A stretch of DNA of 40,732 nt, from IMG/VR virus record IMGVR_UViG_3300034947_000017, positions 1-40,732 of that record. One strand, 5' to 3'. Source of the DNA: a virus. Under the pieces are notes generated by a model. It saw only the letters and a list, made by a program, of their open reading frames with translations, searched no databases and was not told the DNA's origin. Of this stretch, positions 1 through 5,678 are shown piece after piece (positions within the stretch are counted from its first letter, which is position 1; the number at the start of each line of letters is the position of its first letter). The position numbers and the translations under genes were made by a program.

Positions 1-141
1 CGTCGCGCCAAACCCGCTCCTCATCCCGTAGTGCGCGCGCGTCGGCGGCGTAGTCGTCGGACAGGATCGCCGCACGCTGCCGCTGGCGGATCTCTACGAG
101 GCGGGCGTAGAGCTCGTCCAGGGTGGGCTTGTCGGTGTCGC
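1..141. repeat. Left copy of the 141-bp terminal direct repeat
   Basis: Identical base for base to the last 141 bases of the window. It lies inside a minus-strand coding region that continues from the right end, so the two ends are the same locus. The likeliest reading is a circular contig reported with its assembly overlap, giving a unique length of 40,591 bp. A true physical terminal repeat cannot be excluded from sequence alone. Confidence 0.95.
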
Positions 142-211
142 CCATCGCGGCACCGTCGTGTCGACCGGCCAGGCGCCGTGGGCCGGTCGTCGGATCAGGT
201 ACTGTGTTCAC
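1..211 (-). CDS. Small early protein spanning the circle junction (5' part)
   Basis: This is the N-terminal part of a 112-aa protein whose C-terminus is at 40464-40591 (also seen as 40464-40732). The start is GTG at 211-209, chosen because AAGGAG at 217-222 sits 5 nt upstream. An in-frame ATG at 145-143 is possible but lacks a good ribosome binding site. The protein is charged and helical (TLDELYARLVEIRQRQRAA near the second Met) with a hydrophobic stretch HPLLWLAVSVGV. No family is recognised. It is the first gene of the minus-strand early block, and its stop overlaps the next start as GTGA. It follows three strong hairpins, so expression may be controlled at termination. Confidence 0.8.
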   Translation of the reverse strand, partial: MNTVPDPTTGPRRLAGRHDGAAMGDTDKPTLDELYARLVEIRQRQRAAILSDDYAADARALRDEERVWRD

Positions 212-231
212 GAGATCTCCTTCTCACTCCG

Positions 232-254
232 GCCCCCGGCTCGTCCCCGGGGGC
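232..254. terminator. GC-rich hairpin 1 after xis
   Basis: An 8-bp perfect stem (232-239 with 247-254) and a 7-nt loop, without a clear U-tract. It is the closest of three hairpins to the start of the early gene at 211 and lies between that gene and xis. It could be a terminator, an attenuator or an RNA-processing site. Confidence 0.5.
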
Positions 255-269
255 TATCTCTTCGTCTGG

Positions 270-315
270 CCCGGTGCGGCCGCCGCTTGAGTGGGGGTCA
301 GACGGCCGCACCGGG
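270..315. terminator. GC-rich hairpin 2 after xis
   Basis: A perfect 13-bp inverted repeat (CCCGGTGCGGCCG at 270-282 with its complement at 303-315) and a 20-nt loop. It is the longest stem of the three hairpins between xis and the early operon. Confidence 0.55.
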
Positions 316-322
316 GGCTTGT

Positions 323-351
323 GGGGGCCCGGACCCCTTGACCGGGCCCCC
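323..351. terminator. GC-rich hairpin 3 after xis
   Basis: A perfect 10-bp stem (323-332 with 342-351) and a 9-nt loop, starting 46 bp after the xis stop codon. It is the most likely terminator of the xis transcript, since many actinobacterial terminators lack U-tracts. Confidence 0.55.
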
Positions 352-396
352 GGCCGGAGCGCTGCCTCACCCGGGGCGCGCTCACGGCAGCCGCAC

Positions 397-705
397 TCAG
401 GCGGCGGTGATGGCGGCTTTCGGGCCGGCGGGCGGCTTCGGGGTATGCGGGCCGGCCGGCGGGTGGGTCGCCACAGCGGCACGCGCGCGGGCCTCGTCCT
501 CACGTAGCTGGGCGATGAGGGCGTCGATCGCCTCGTGGGGCACCATGCGTCGCTTGCCGATCTTGACGCTCTCCAGGGCTCCGCTGGCGATCAGGGTCCA
601 GACATATCGCACGGTCACGCCGCCCAGGAGGGCGGCGACCTCAGGTACGCCGTAGACCCTCCGGGCCGGGATGCTCCCGTTCTCGGGACTATCGCTCCTA
701 TGCAT
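397..705 (-). CDS. xis: Excisionase-like helix-turn-helix protein
   Basis: A 102-aa protein with a MerR/excisionase-type winged HTH: YGVPEVAALLGGVTVRYVWTLI followed by the wing IGKRRMVPHEAIDALI, then a charged helix and an Ala/Pro tail. Proteins of this type bind attP and bias a tyrosine integrase towards excision. ATG 705 is preferred over the upstream GTG 732 because a TAACGT -10 element (718-713) lies 7 nt before it, which fits a leaderless mRNA. The gene is divergent from the repressor, and its start region overlaps palindromes that look like operators. The role as Xis is inferred from the fold plus the nearby integrase; a Cro-like regulator is the alternative. Confidence 0.8.
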   Translation of the reverse strand: MHRSDSPENGSIPARRVYGVPEVAALLGGVTVRYVWTLIASGALESVKIGKRRMVPHEAIDALIAQLREDEARARAAVATHPPAGPHTPKPPAGPKAAITAA

Positions 706-756
706 GGGACTGACGTTACCTCTCCCGTGCACGGGATACAGTCACCCGATCGGGTG
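697..756. promoter_or_regulatory. Candidate immunity operators at the xis promoter
   Basis: Three palindromes are packed between xis and the repressor: CCTATGCATGGG (697-708, one mismatch), CCCGTGCACGGG (724-735, perfect) and CACCCGATCGGGTG (743-756, perfect). The first two share the pattern CCC/CCT-RTGCAYGGG and are 27 bp apart. They cover the xis start and the xis -10 region. Binding by the adjacent repressor is inferred. Confidence 0.55.
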
Positions 757-848
757 ATTACTGATGTCAGCTGATCTACCTAGGCTGTACGGCATGCAGC
801 GTTATGCAGTCATGAGGGACGCACTCGATCGCACCCGGCGACGACGTT

Positions 849-878
849 CCCACGCACGGGATCCGCGCCGCCCATGGG
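849..878. promoter_or_regulatory. Candidate operators upstream of the repressor
   Basis: CCCACGCACGGG (849-860) resembles the operators at 697-735, and CCCATGGG (871-878) is a shorter palindrome of the same style. Both lie just upstream of a TACGCT -10 element (902-907) that precedes the repressor ATG at 914 by 6 nt. This suggests autoregulation of the repressor. Confidence 0.4.
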
Positions 879-913
879 ACAACAGACCCGCGAGCAGGAC
901 TTACGCTCGCCAG

Positions 914-1336
914 ATGGTCGTCAGTCCCGACGTGGCCCGCGCTCGTTTCGCGCGCGTGGTACGCCGCGCCCTGGACGACGCCCGCTCTCGCGGCCTCACC
1001 GACCGGGAGATCGCGAAGATGACAGGAGTCGGATCGAGCACCTTCCACCGATGGCGCAACGGCGAGGGAGCCGGTCTGCCCAAGGTCGAGCGGGTGATCG
1101 CCTTCTTCGAGGCCCTCGAAATCCCGGCACAAGCCGCACTCGCCGCCCTCGGGGTAGAGCGGCAACGCCCGGAGCCCGTCGACGCTGACGCGCTACCGCC
1201 GGCCGTGCAGCGCATCATGCGTAAGCTCCGCGATCCGCGCACCAGCGCCGCCGAGCGTCAGGCCATCTTGCACACCCTGACAGCGCTAGCCGGTCCGAAC
1301 AGCCACGCTGATCCCGAGCCCGACCTCAGGCAGTAG
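914..1336 (+). CDS. Phage repressor-like HTH protein
   Basis: A 140-aa protein with an XRE/Cro-like HTH near its N-terminus: LTDREIAKMTGVGSSTFHRW, followed by RVIAFFEALEIP, the usual fourth and fifth helices. The C-terminal part (PAVQRIMRKLRDPRTSAAER) is helical and could dimerise. Start ATG 914 is chosen because a TACGCT -10 lies 6 nt upstream (leaderless) and the operator-like sites then fall outside the gene. ATG 794 would add an Arg-rich extension of 40 residues. It is divergent from xis and 8 bp upstream of the integrase gene, the normal position for an integration-dependent immunity repressor. Confidence 0.75.
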   Translation: MVVSPDVARARFARVVRRALDDARSRGLTDREIAKMTGVGSSTFHRWRNGEGAGLPKVERVIAFFEALEIPAQAALAALGVERQRPEPVDADALPPAVQRIMRKLRDPRTSAAERQAILHTLTALAGPNSHADPEPDLRQ

Positions 1337-1344
1337 GGGCGAGG

Positions 1345-2607
1345 ATGTCGTCTCGACGAAGGCGACCCGCGGCGCGGCTGGGAGCAGACGGATTCTGGCA
1401 CGCCTGGGTCACCGTAGGCACCAAGACCAACGGAAGACCGGATCAGCGCCACGTCAAACGCAAGACGCAGCGCGAGGCGGAAGACGCAGCAGATGACCTA
1501 CTGGACCAGGTGCGCCGCGATGGCGCGGCGCCACGGTCTGGACGAAAGCCGAGCGTGCAGGAATGGTTCGAGACCTACCTGGACACGGTCGCGCCGCGCC
1601 GATGCAACCCCGGAACGGTGTACGACTACCGCAGCAAGCTCCGCAACTGGGTCTACCCCACGTGCGGAGCTAAACGCCTGGACCGGCTATCACCAGAGGA
1701 CCTGGATGCGATCTACCTACGGATGATCCAATCCGGCAAGGCGCCGAGCCATCAGCTCAAGGTCCATCGCATCCTGTCTCGCGGCCTGGAGGTCGCGCTC
1801 AGGCGAGGCCTCGTTGTCCGCAACGTCGCCAAGCTCATAGACGCTCCCAGCGTCGAGCCGGTCTCCGTCCAGGCGGTGGCGGGGGACGTGGCCAGGCGAA
1901 TCCTCGCCGTGGCGGGCAAGCGGCGCAACCCCGAGCGGTGGGCGGTTGGCTTCGCCCTCGGCTTGCGTCAGGGCGAGGCAATCGGGCTGAGATGGGATGA
2001 TGACGACGGGACACCGCTGGTTGATCTGGACGCTCAGATACTGCGTGTGTGGTACCAGTTGCGCCGCAGGATCTGGCGTCATGGCTGCTCAGGCTCCTGT
2101 GGCCGTAAGCGCGGCGCCGAGTGCCCGCAGCGCCATGGCGGCGGCCTGGTATACGTCAAGACCAAAGGTAAGAGCCGGCGTACTATCCCGATTCCGGAAC
2201 CGCTTGTGCCAGGCCTGCGCGCGCACCGGAAGCGGCAGGCAGCTGATCGGCTCGCCACCGGCATGTGGCCGGCCGGCAGCGCGGTGTGGACTACGGCGGA
2301 TGGGCGGCTGACAGATCCGCGCGACGACTACGACGAGTGGGTGTCGATCCTGCGTGAGGCTGGGGTGAGCCACGTCAAGCCCCACATCATGCGTCACACG
2401 GCGGCCACCATGTTGCTCCTACAGGGCGTTGATGTGCGGGTTGTCCAGCGGATCATGGGGCACCGCGACATCCGCACAACGGCCGGGTACACCGAGGGTG
2501 TGGATGTGCTGATGACCGAGGCGGTGGAGCGGGTGAGTGGCGCGCTTCTGGCTGGCCGCTCCAAGGTCAAGGGTGTACGAAAGGGTGTACTGCATGCCGC
2601 TGAATGA
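1345..2607 (+). CDS. int: Tyrosine-type site-specific integrase
   Basis: A 420-aa phage integrase. The N-terminal arm-binding region (about 15-60, basic) is followed by a core-binding SAM-like domain (about 70-165) and the catalytic domain (about 180-400). Visible catalytic residues are R208 (LGLRQGEA), a Lys in VKTKGKSRR (271-279), H347-x-x-R350 (PHIMRH), H373 (GHRD) and nucleophile Y382. An insertion at 245-265 contains C248, C252, C260 and H264, a possible metal site. The start is ATG 1345 after GGGGCGAGG. Its last codons lie inside the left arm-type repeat of attP (2567-2591), so gene and site have been kept together. Confidence 0.96.
   Translation: MSSRRRRPAARLGADGFWHAWVTVGTKTNGRPDQRHVKRKTQREAEDAADDLLDQVRRDGAAPRSGRKPSVQEWFETYLDTVAPRRCNPGTVYDYRSKLRNWVYPTCGAKRLDRLSPEDLDAIYLRMIQSGKAPSHQLKVHRILSRGLEVALRRGLVVRNVAKLIDAPSVEPVSVQAVAGDVARRILAVAGKRRNPERWAVGFALGLRQGEAIGLRWDDDDGTPLVDLDAQILRVWYQLRRRIWRHGCSGSCGRKRGAECPQRHGGGLVYVKTKGKSRRTIPIPEPLVPGLRAHRKRQAADRLATGMWPAGSAVWTTADGRLTDPRDDYDEWVSILREAGVSHVKPHIMRHTAATMLLLQGVDVRVVQRIMGHRDIRTTAGYTEGVDVLMTEAVERVSGALLAGRSKVKGVRKGVLHAAE
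2567..2591 (+). repeat. Left arm-type integrase site (P arm)
   Basis: A 25-bp element holding two tandem copies of the unit AAGGGTGTAC. It matches 2789-2813 at 24 of 25 positions, in the same orientation. It overlaps the 3' end of int and ends 79 bp before the attP core. Confidence 0.75.
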
Positions 2608-2670
2608 GCGTGCATGATGATGTGTACACTGCTCTGGCCAGCGTAGATCAGCTACAGTCAATCAGTCGCC

Positions 2671-2717
2671 ACGCACTCGTAATGCGTAGGTCCGGGGTTC
2701 GACTCCCCGAGGCGGCT
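2671..2717 (+). other. attP: attP core: 3' part of a tRNA-Thr(CGT) gene
   Basis: Reads as the 3' portion of a tRNA: anticodon stem ACGCA/TGCGT around loop CTCGTAA (anticodon CGT, Thr), variable loop AGGTC, T-arm CGGGG-TTCGACT-CCCCG, acceptor 3' strand AGGCGGC and discriminator T. No D-arm or 5' acceptor strand lies upstream, so it is not a complete tRNA. It lies just after int and between the two arm-type repeats. Integration here would restore the host tRNA-Thr 3' end. Confidence 0.9.
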
Positions 2718-2726
2718 CTCGATGGA

Positions 2727-2772
2727 TTCGGCCCCGTGGGCTGGAGATTGTCTCCCAGCCCACGGGGCCGAA
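2727..2772. terminator. Strong terminator beside attP
   Basis: An 18-bp perfect inverted repeat (2727-2744 with 2755-2772), extendable by GAGA/TCTC across a bulge. It starts 10 bp after the tRNA-like core. It can terminate int, and in the prophage it would lie directly behind the restored tRNA-Thr gene and could replace that gene's terminator. Confidence 0.8.
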
Positions 2773-2788
2773 CCGCTTCCGGTCATGA

Positions 2789-2813
2789 TCAAGGGTGTAC
2801 GAAAGGGCGTACT
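2789..2813 (+). repeat. Right arm-type integrase site (P' arm)
   Basis: A 25-bp near-copy (one mismatch) of 2567-2591, again with two tandem AAGGG[T/C]GTAC units. It starts 72 bp after the attP core, and its last base is the final base of the stop codon of the next minus-strand gene. Confidence 0.75.
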
Positions 2814-3022
2814 CATCTGTCGACCGACTCGGTCTTGGCCTCGATCCCAGCAAGATCGGACATCACGTCCGAGTACACCCTCCAATAGGCGTCTCGGCGA
2901 GAGACTTCGGTCTGCCGGTAGATGCCGACTGCCGCCAGCGTTGACGAAGCGATACCGAGTGCTGCGGCAGTCAGGGCGATCCCCCAGCAGGAACGCCGAT
3001 GTGTGAGCCTCCGGAGCCGCAT
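2813..3022 (-). CDS. Small single-pass membrane protein
   Basis: A 69-aa protein with a basic N-terminus (MRLRRLTHRRS), one hydrophobic segment at about 12-34 (WGIALTAAALGIASSTLAAVG) and a charged C-terminal tail. ATG 3022 is selected by GGAGGT placed 4 nt before it; ATG 3034 and ATG 3100 are weaker. No family is recognised. It lies beside attP and so would be at a prophage end, a common place for lysogenic-conversion genes. A superinfection or surface role is possible but not shown. Confidence 0.65.
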   Translation of the reverse strand: MRLRRLTHRRSCWGIALTAAALGIASSTLAAVGIYRQTEVSRRDAYWRVYSDVMSDLAGIEAKTESVDR

Positions 3023-3314
3023 GCGCACCTCCATGGTCGCGACTACTCCACTCCAGGGTGCAAGGTTCCGCCCGGTGTGATCGCCGTCGCCACTGTCCAT
3101 GTACCCGATAGCTCACATCGGGCATACGACGCATGGCGCTACCGTGCGATACGGAGTACGGTATGCCGCCCGCGACGCATGCGCACAGTGGACCTGACCG
3201 TTACCTGCCGTGATATATGAATTGCCAGGTCTGACTTTCATGTTTTGCGCCGGCCGCGCGAGTCTTGGCCGGACGGCTGAGTACGAAATCAGCCCATAGG
3301 TCGCCAGCGATACC
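3023..3314. other. Intergenic stretch, possible promoter
   Basis: About 290 bp without a convincing gene. It is less G+C-rich than its surroundings near 3210-3245 (GATATATGAATTG) and contains the inverted repeat TACCGT/ACGGTA around 3139-3164. It probably holds the promoter for the minus-strand membrane gene at 2813-3022. No RNA gene was seen. Confidence 0.35.
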
Positions 3315-3761
3315 TCAGTCGAGCTCCAGTTTCCCGACCGTCCAGCCACCGCCGGCGGGATTGGCATAGCAGGTGAAGGTACTGCGCAACATCGCGCCGA
3401 AGCTGTTCTGGCTGTCCACCGCGCCGGTCACGATCCAGCCGTTCGCGTTGCGGGTAACGGTCAGCGAAGAGTACTGGGCGGACGCGGGCGACTTCAGGCG
3501 CGCTTCGACGCCCGACCGGCATGCGGCCACCGCGCCAGGCGAGGGATCTGGCACGGTGGCAGGGGTGGTGTCGCTCGCGCCCCCCAAGGCGAGCACGGTG
3601 ACGAGTACGCCGATGGCGGCACCGACCACCGCACTGGCGACCGCCGTACCGGCGAGGATCGGCCAGTTGCGCCGCGGCGACGGCGGCGGCATGACGGCGG
3701 ACAGGGACATTGGGGTGGCATCAGCAGGCATGTCCGGACGGTAGTCCCCAGCGTCCACCAT
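3315..3761 (-). CDS. Membrane-anchored protein with small extracellular domain
   Basis: A 148-aa protein: a short cytoplasmic Pro-rich N-terminus, a transmembrane segment at about 34-60 (ILAGTAVASAVVGAAIGVLV), a Thr/Pro linker and an ectodomain at 75-148 with C81 and C131 likely disulfide-bonded. The ectodomain pattern (LKSPASAQYSSLTV, VTGAVDSQNSFGAMLRSTFTC) resembles small secreted domains common in actinophages and their hosts, function unknown. It begins 18 nt after the stop of the GntR-like gene and is probably cotranscribed with it. Start ATG 3761 lacks a clear ribosome binding site. It is a plausible lysogeny-expressed surface or superinfection gene. Confidence 0.75.
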   Translation of the reverse strand: MVDAGDYRPDMPADATPMSLSAVMPPPSPRRNWPILAGTAVASAVVGAAIGVLVTVLALGGASDTTPATVPDPSPGAVAACRSGVEARLKSPASAQYSSLTVTRNANGWIVTGAVDSQNSFGAMLRSTFTCYANPAGGGWTVGKLELD

Positions 3762-3779
3762 GTGCAGTCGGATGATCGG

Positions 3780-4010
3780 TCAGCGGCCGGGCGGCGACTC
3801 CGCCACGAACAACCCCCGCCCCTGCGCGCCCACAACCCACCCGACCGCCTTGAGCCGGTCCATGGCCCGTTGCATGGTCGATACCGAGACGCCGTACAGC
3901 TCGGCCAGCTCCGGGTAGGTGGGCAGCTGGGTACCCGGCGGGTACTCGCCCGCTCGGATGCGGTCGGCGAGGTCGTCTGCGATCTGCGGAGCGGTCATGG
4001 GGATGGGCAT
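3780..4010 (-). CDS. GntR-type winged helix regulator (DNA-binding domain only)
   Basis: A 76-aa protein that is just the GntR winged HTH: APQIADDLADRIRAGEYPPG, LPTYPELAELYGVSVSTMQR, then the wing WVVGAQGRGLFVA. It lacks the C-terminal effector domain of host GntR proteins, as in plasmid KorSA-like and phage versions. Start ATG 4010 has GGGAG about 10 nt upstream; ATG 4067 would add an unlikely extension. It faces the plus-strand genes at 4213-4490 across a region with CCACATAGTGG (4072-4082), a candidate operator. Confidence 0.85.
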   Translation of the reverse strand: MPIPMTAPQIADDLADRIRAGEYPPGTQLPTYPELAELYGVSVSTMQRAMDRLKAVGWVVGAQGRGLFVAESPPGR

Positions 4011-4071
4011 GATGGCGGCACTACTCCCTGCGTGGTCCGCCAATCTCACCACCTCCGCGCGGATCATGCCA

Positions 4072-4098
4072 CCACATAGTGGACTCTGTGCATAGTGT
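4072..4098. promoter_or_regulatory. Candidate operator and -10 for the 4.1-4.5 kb genes
   Basis: CCACATAGTGG (4072-4082) is an interrupted palindrome, and the related GCATAGTGTGG follows at 4090-4100, so the CATAGTG core recurs with a 17-bp period. TAGTGT (4093-4098) matches the -10 used at 4777-4782. It probably controls the GntR gene and the divergent plus-strand genes. Confidence 0.4.
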
Positions 4099-4212
4099 GG
4101 CCTATGCTCCGATTGTGGCGCCGCCCTGCGTGGTACCGGTGGCGGCCCACCACCCCCGCGCGGGCGGGCTCCAGGTCCCGCCCGCGCACCATCACTCCCT
4201 GGAGGTGGCGGT

Positions 4213-4395
4213 ATGCGGCTCTGGCCACGGCAGGGCTCCGCCTCGGAGCCGGCCGAGGGCACTGCGACCACGCCGACCCAGCGCCGGGCCGCTCAGCGAG
4301 CCGTCGACGAGGCGGCCGGAGCGGTGCTCGACGGCGAGCCGGGAGCCCAGGCCCGCTACCAGGCGGCGATCCGCGCGCGGGACGCACTCCGGTGA
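4213..4395 (+). CDS. Small helical protein, unknown function
   Basis: A 60-aa protein, MRLWPRQGS at the start, then two amphipathic helices (QRRAAQRAVDEAAGAVLDG and AQARYQAAIRARDAL). The start is supported by GGAGGTGG 5-8 nt upstream. No family is recognised. Its stop overlaps the GTG start of the next gene (GTGA at 4392-4395), indicating translational coupling. A second frame is open from ATG 4104 to 4490, but its Arg-rich middle looks like a shadow. Confidence 0.55.
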   Translation: MRLWPRQGSASEPAEGTATTPTQRRAAQRAVDEAAGAVLDGEPGAQARYQAAIRARDALR

Positions 4396-4490
4396 GCGCG
4401 CTGTGGGCGGTCAGGCGGTGCCTGGACGGCTGGTGGGGGCTGATCGTCGCCACCCTGGCGGCGCTGCTGGCGCTGGTGCTGTTGGGGTAG
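4392..4490 (+). CDS. 32-aa membrane peptide
   Basis: GTG 4392 overlaps the previous stop. The peptide is a short basic start (MSALWAVRRC) followed by one hydrophobic helix (LIVATLAALLALVLLG) running to the C-terminus. Such peptides can act at the membrane (holin-like, toxin-like or lysogenic modulators), but nothing here fixes the role. The overlap with the upstream gene is the main support. Confidence 0.45.
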   Translation: MSALWAVRRCLDGWWGLIVATLAALLALVLLG

Positions 4491-4518
4491 CCCGGAGTCG
4501 CGGGCGGCCATGGCGACG

Positions 4519-4731
4519 TCAGCGCATCGGCACACCTAGGTGGCGGTAGACAGTCTTGCGCTGCATGTTGGCGGCTGCCGCGATGGCGGCGATGGGGATG
4601 CCGGAGCTGTCGGCGGCGGCGATGGTCTCGTCGGTCTCGGTGTCCAGCTCGGCACGGCGCTTGGCCAGCGCGGATAGGCGGCCGAGGATCTTCCGCTGAT
4701 CAGGGTCCGGGCTGAACGGTGGGCGGGCCAT
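4519..4731 (-). CDS. Small HTH protein
   Basis: A 70-aa protein: an N-terminal helix (DQRKILGRLSALAKRRAELD), then a resolvase/sigma-like HTH (GIPIAAIAAAANMQRKTVYRHL) at the C-terminus. ATG 4731 is preceded at 6 nt by TACCGT (-10, 4743-4738) with TTGAGT (-35, 4766-4761) at 17-bp spacing, a textbook leaderless promoter. It is divergent from the HTH gene at 4819 around a 26-bp palindrome. It is probably one of the lysogeny or maintenance regulators. Confidence 0.75.
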   Translation of the reverse strand: MARPPFSPDPDQRKILGRLSALAKRRAELDTETDETIAAADSSGIPIAAIAAAANMQRKTVYRHLGVPMR

Positions 4732-4737
4732 GCGGAC

Positions 4738-4766
4738 ACGGTAACTGTTCCTGTTGACACACTCAA
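4738..4766 (-). promoter_or_regulatory. Leaderless promoter of the 4519-4731 gene
   Basis: Minus strand: -35 TTGAGT (4766-4761), 17-bp spacer, -10 TACCGT (4743-4738), then 6 nt to ATG 4731. Its -35 lies immediately beside the -35 of the opposing promoter. Confidence 0.7.
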
Positions 4767-4782
4767 CCCGTGGCGTTAGTGT
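4754..4782 (+). promoter_or_regulatory. Sigma-70-type promoter for the 4819 gene
   Basis: Consensus -35 TTGACA (4754-4759), 17-bp spacer and -10 TAGTGT (4777-4782). The -10 is buried in a 26-bp perfect palindrome, so a bound regulator would block it. Confidence 0.8.
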
Positions 4783-4800
4783 GTACATGTACACACTAAC
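4775..4800. promoter_or_regulatory. Perfect 26-bp palindromic operator
   Basis: The half site GTTAGTGTGTACA is followed directly by its exact reverse complement (13+13, no spacer). It covers the -10 of the plus-strand promoter and ends 18 bp before ATG 4819. It is probably bound by one of the two flanking HTH proteins. Confidence 0.8.
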
Positions 4801-4818
4801 GGACCGAGGGAGACCGTG

Positions 4819-5229
4819 ATGATCGCCAAGAACGCGCTCGCCGGGTACACCGCCCAGCAGCTCACCGCCCACACCGGATGCTCCCTCACCACCGCCCGCC
4901 GCTGGATCGCCGGCACCCAACGCCCCGGCCGCCGGTACGCCGCGATCCTCGCCCAGCTGGCCAAGCCTGCCGCGCCGGCCCTGACCGGCCGGATCCGGGC
5001 CGCGGTCGCCAACCTGGCCGGCCCGGGCGAGTGGGTGTCGCTGACCCGCCTGCGGCCCCTCCTCGGCGACACGCCCCGCGCCGACGTCGACGCCGCGCTA
5101 CGGGAGCTGGGCCGGGCCCCGAACGCCAACCTGGTGCCGGAGAACAACCAGAAGTCGCTGAGCGCGGCCGACCGGGCCGCGGCCCTGCACCGGGGCGGCC
5201 AGGACGTGCACCTGATCGCGATGTGGTGA
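4819..5229 (+). CDS. HTH regulator with C-terminal winged-helix-like region
   Basis: A 136-aa protein. The N-terminal HTH (YTAQQLTAHTGCSLTTARRW, then RPGRRYAAILAQL) resembles Cro/CI-type domains. The second half (GEWVSLTRLRPLLGDTPRADVDAALREL, then NQKSLSAADR) reads like a winged helix. ATG 4819 is preferred to GTG 4816 because GAGGGAG sits 6 nt upstream. The promoter is TTGACA-N17-TAGTGT with a palindromic operator over the -10. A stem-loop at 5238-5259 closes the unit. The target is unknown; autoregulation through the palindrome is likely. Confidence 0.75.
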   Translation: MIAKNALAGYTAQQLTAHTGCSLTTARRWIAGTQRPGRRYAAILAQLAKPAAPALTGRIRAAVANLAGPGEWVSLTRLRPLLGDTPRADVDAALRELGRAPNANLVPENNQKSLSAADRAAALHRGGQDVHLIAMW

Positions 5230-5237
5230 CCGGAGCG

Positions 5238-5259
5238 CCCCGGGCCTACGGGCCCGGGG
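5238..5259. terminator. Hairpin after the 4819-5229 gene
   Basis: A 9-bp perfect GC stem (5238-5246 with 5251-5259) with a TACG loop, 8 bp after the stop codon. Confidence 0.7.
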
Positions 5260-5269
5260 AACCTCCAGA

Positions 5270-5315
5270 AACCTTAAGGTTCCACTTGACACCGTCCACG
5301 CAAGACCTTAAGCTT
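5270..5315 (+). promoter_or_regulatory. phd promoter and operator
   Basis: -35 TTGACA (5286-5291), 17-bp spacer, -10 TAAGCT (5309-5314), then 7 nt to ATG 5322, so the mRNA is probably leaderless. AACCTTAAGGTT (5270-5281, perfect palindrome) lies before the -35, and the half-copy GACCTTAAGC overlaps the -10; the CCTTAAG cores are 34 bp apart. This matches antitoxin autoregulation. Confidence 0.75.
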
Positions 5316-5321
5316 TATGAC

Positions 5322-5678
5322 ATGAACAGCGAGAACGTCGGGATCGAGGAAGCCCGCAAGCGGCTCGGCGACTACGTTACCGCCGCCCAGCAGGGCGCCA
5401 TCATCACCATCACCCGCAACGGCAAGCCAGCAGCCACCATCACCGCATACGAGGAGACCGCCGTGAACGCCACCATCGCCATCATCGACAAGCTCAACGC
5501 CTACGAGGCCGGCGAGGGCACCAACATCTGGCAGGACATCATCCTCGACCTGGACGAATACGACGCCGCCGCCACGGAGGAGCTCGACCCCAGCGGCGCC
5601 AGCGACCGATTCGCGCTGGCCGACGGGACCATCATCAGGTGGGACGGGTCCTCCGACGAGTGGTACGAGCAGGCATGA
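5322..5678 (+). CDS. Phd/YefM-family antitoxin-like protein
   Basis: A 118-aa protein. Residues 1-45 fit the Phd/YefM DNA-binding fold (VGIEEARKRLGDYVTAAQQG, then ITRNGKPAATITAYEE). The C-terminal part (about 50-118) is acidic (IWQDIILDLDEYDAAA, DGSSDEWYEQA), as expected of the toxin-binding segment of an antitoxin. The family normally pairs with a Doc, YoeB or VapC toxin, but the next gene, overlapping by ATGA, encodes a DNA-binding protein instead. It may neutralise a host toxin, act as an orphan regulator, or belong to an unfamiliar pair. Confidence 0.85.
   Translation: MNSENVGIEEARKRLGDYVTAAQQGAIITITRNGKPAATITAYEETAVNATIAIIDKLNAYEAGEGTNIWQDIILDLDEYDAAATEELDPSGASDRFALADGTIIRWDGSSDEWYEQA

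Noticed and set aside
1-141. Biological direct terminal repeat like those of T7-type phages
   Set aside because: It splits a coding gene, has the length of a typical assembly overlap and lies away from the terminase genes; not excluded, but less likely.
195-503. Minus-strand 102-aa frame overlapping xis
   Set aside because: Pro/Arg-rich shadow of xis running through three hairpins, without a ribosome binding site.
2641-2720. Complete tRNA-Thr gene
   Set aside because: Only the anticodon arm to the 3' end is present; no D-arm or 5' acceptor strand can be paired, so it is an attP core.
4104-4490. Single 128-aa plus-strand gene from ATG 4104
   Set aside because: The middle is Arg/Pro-rich shadow sequence overlapping a better supported 60-aa gene; only its last 32 codons look real and have their own coupled GTG.
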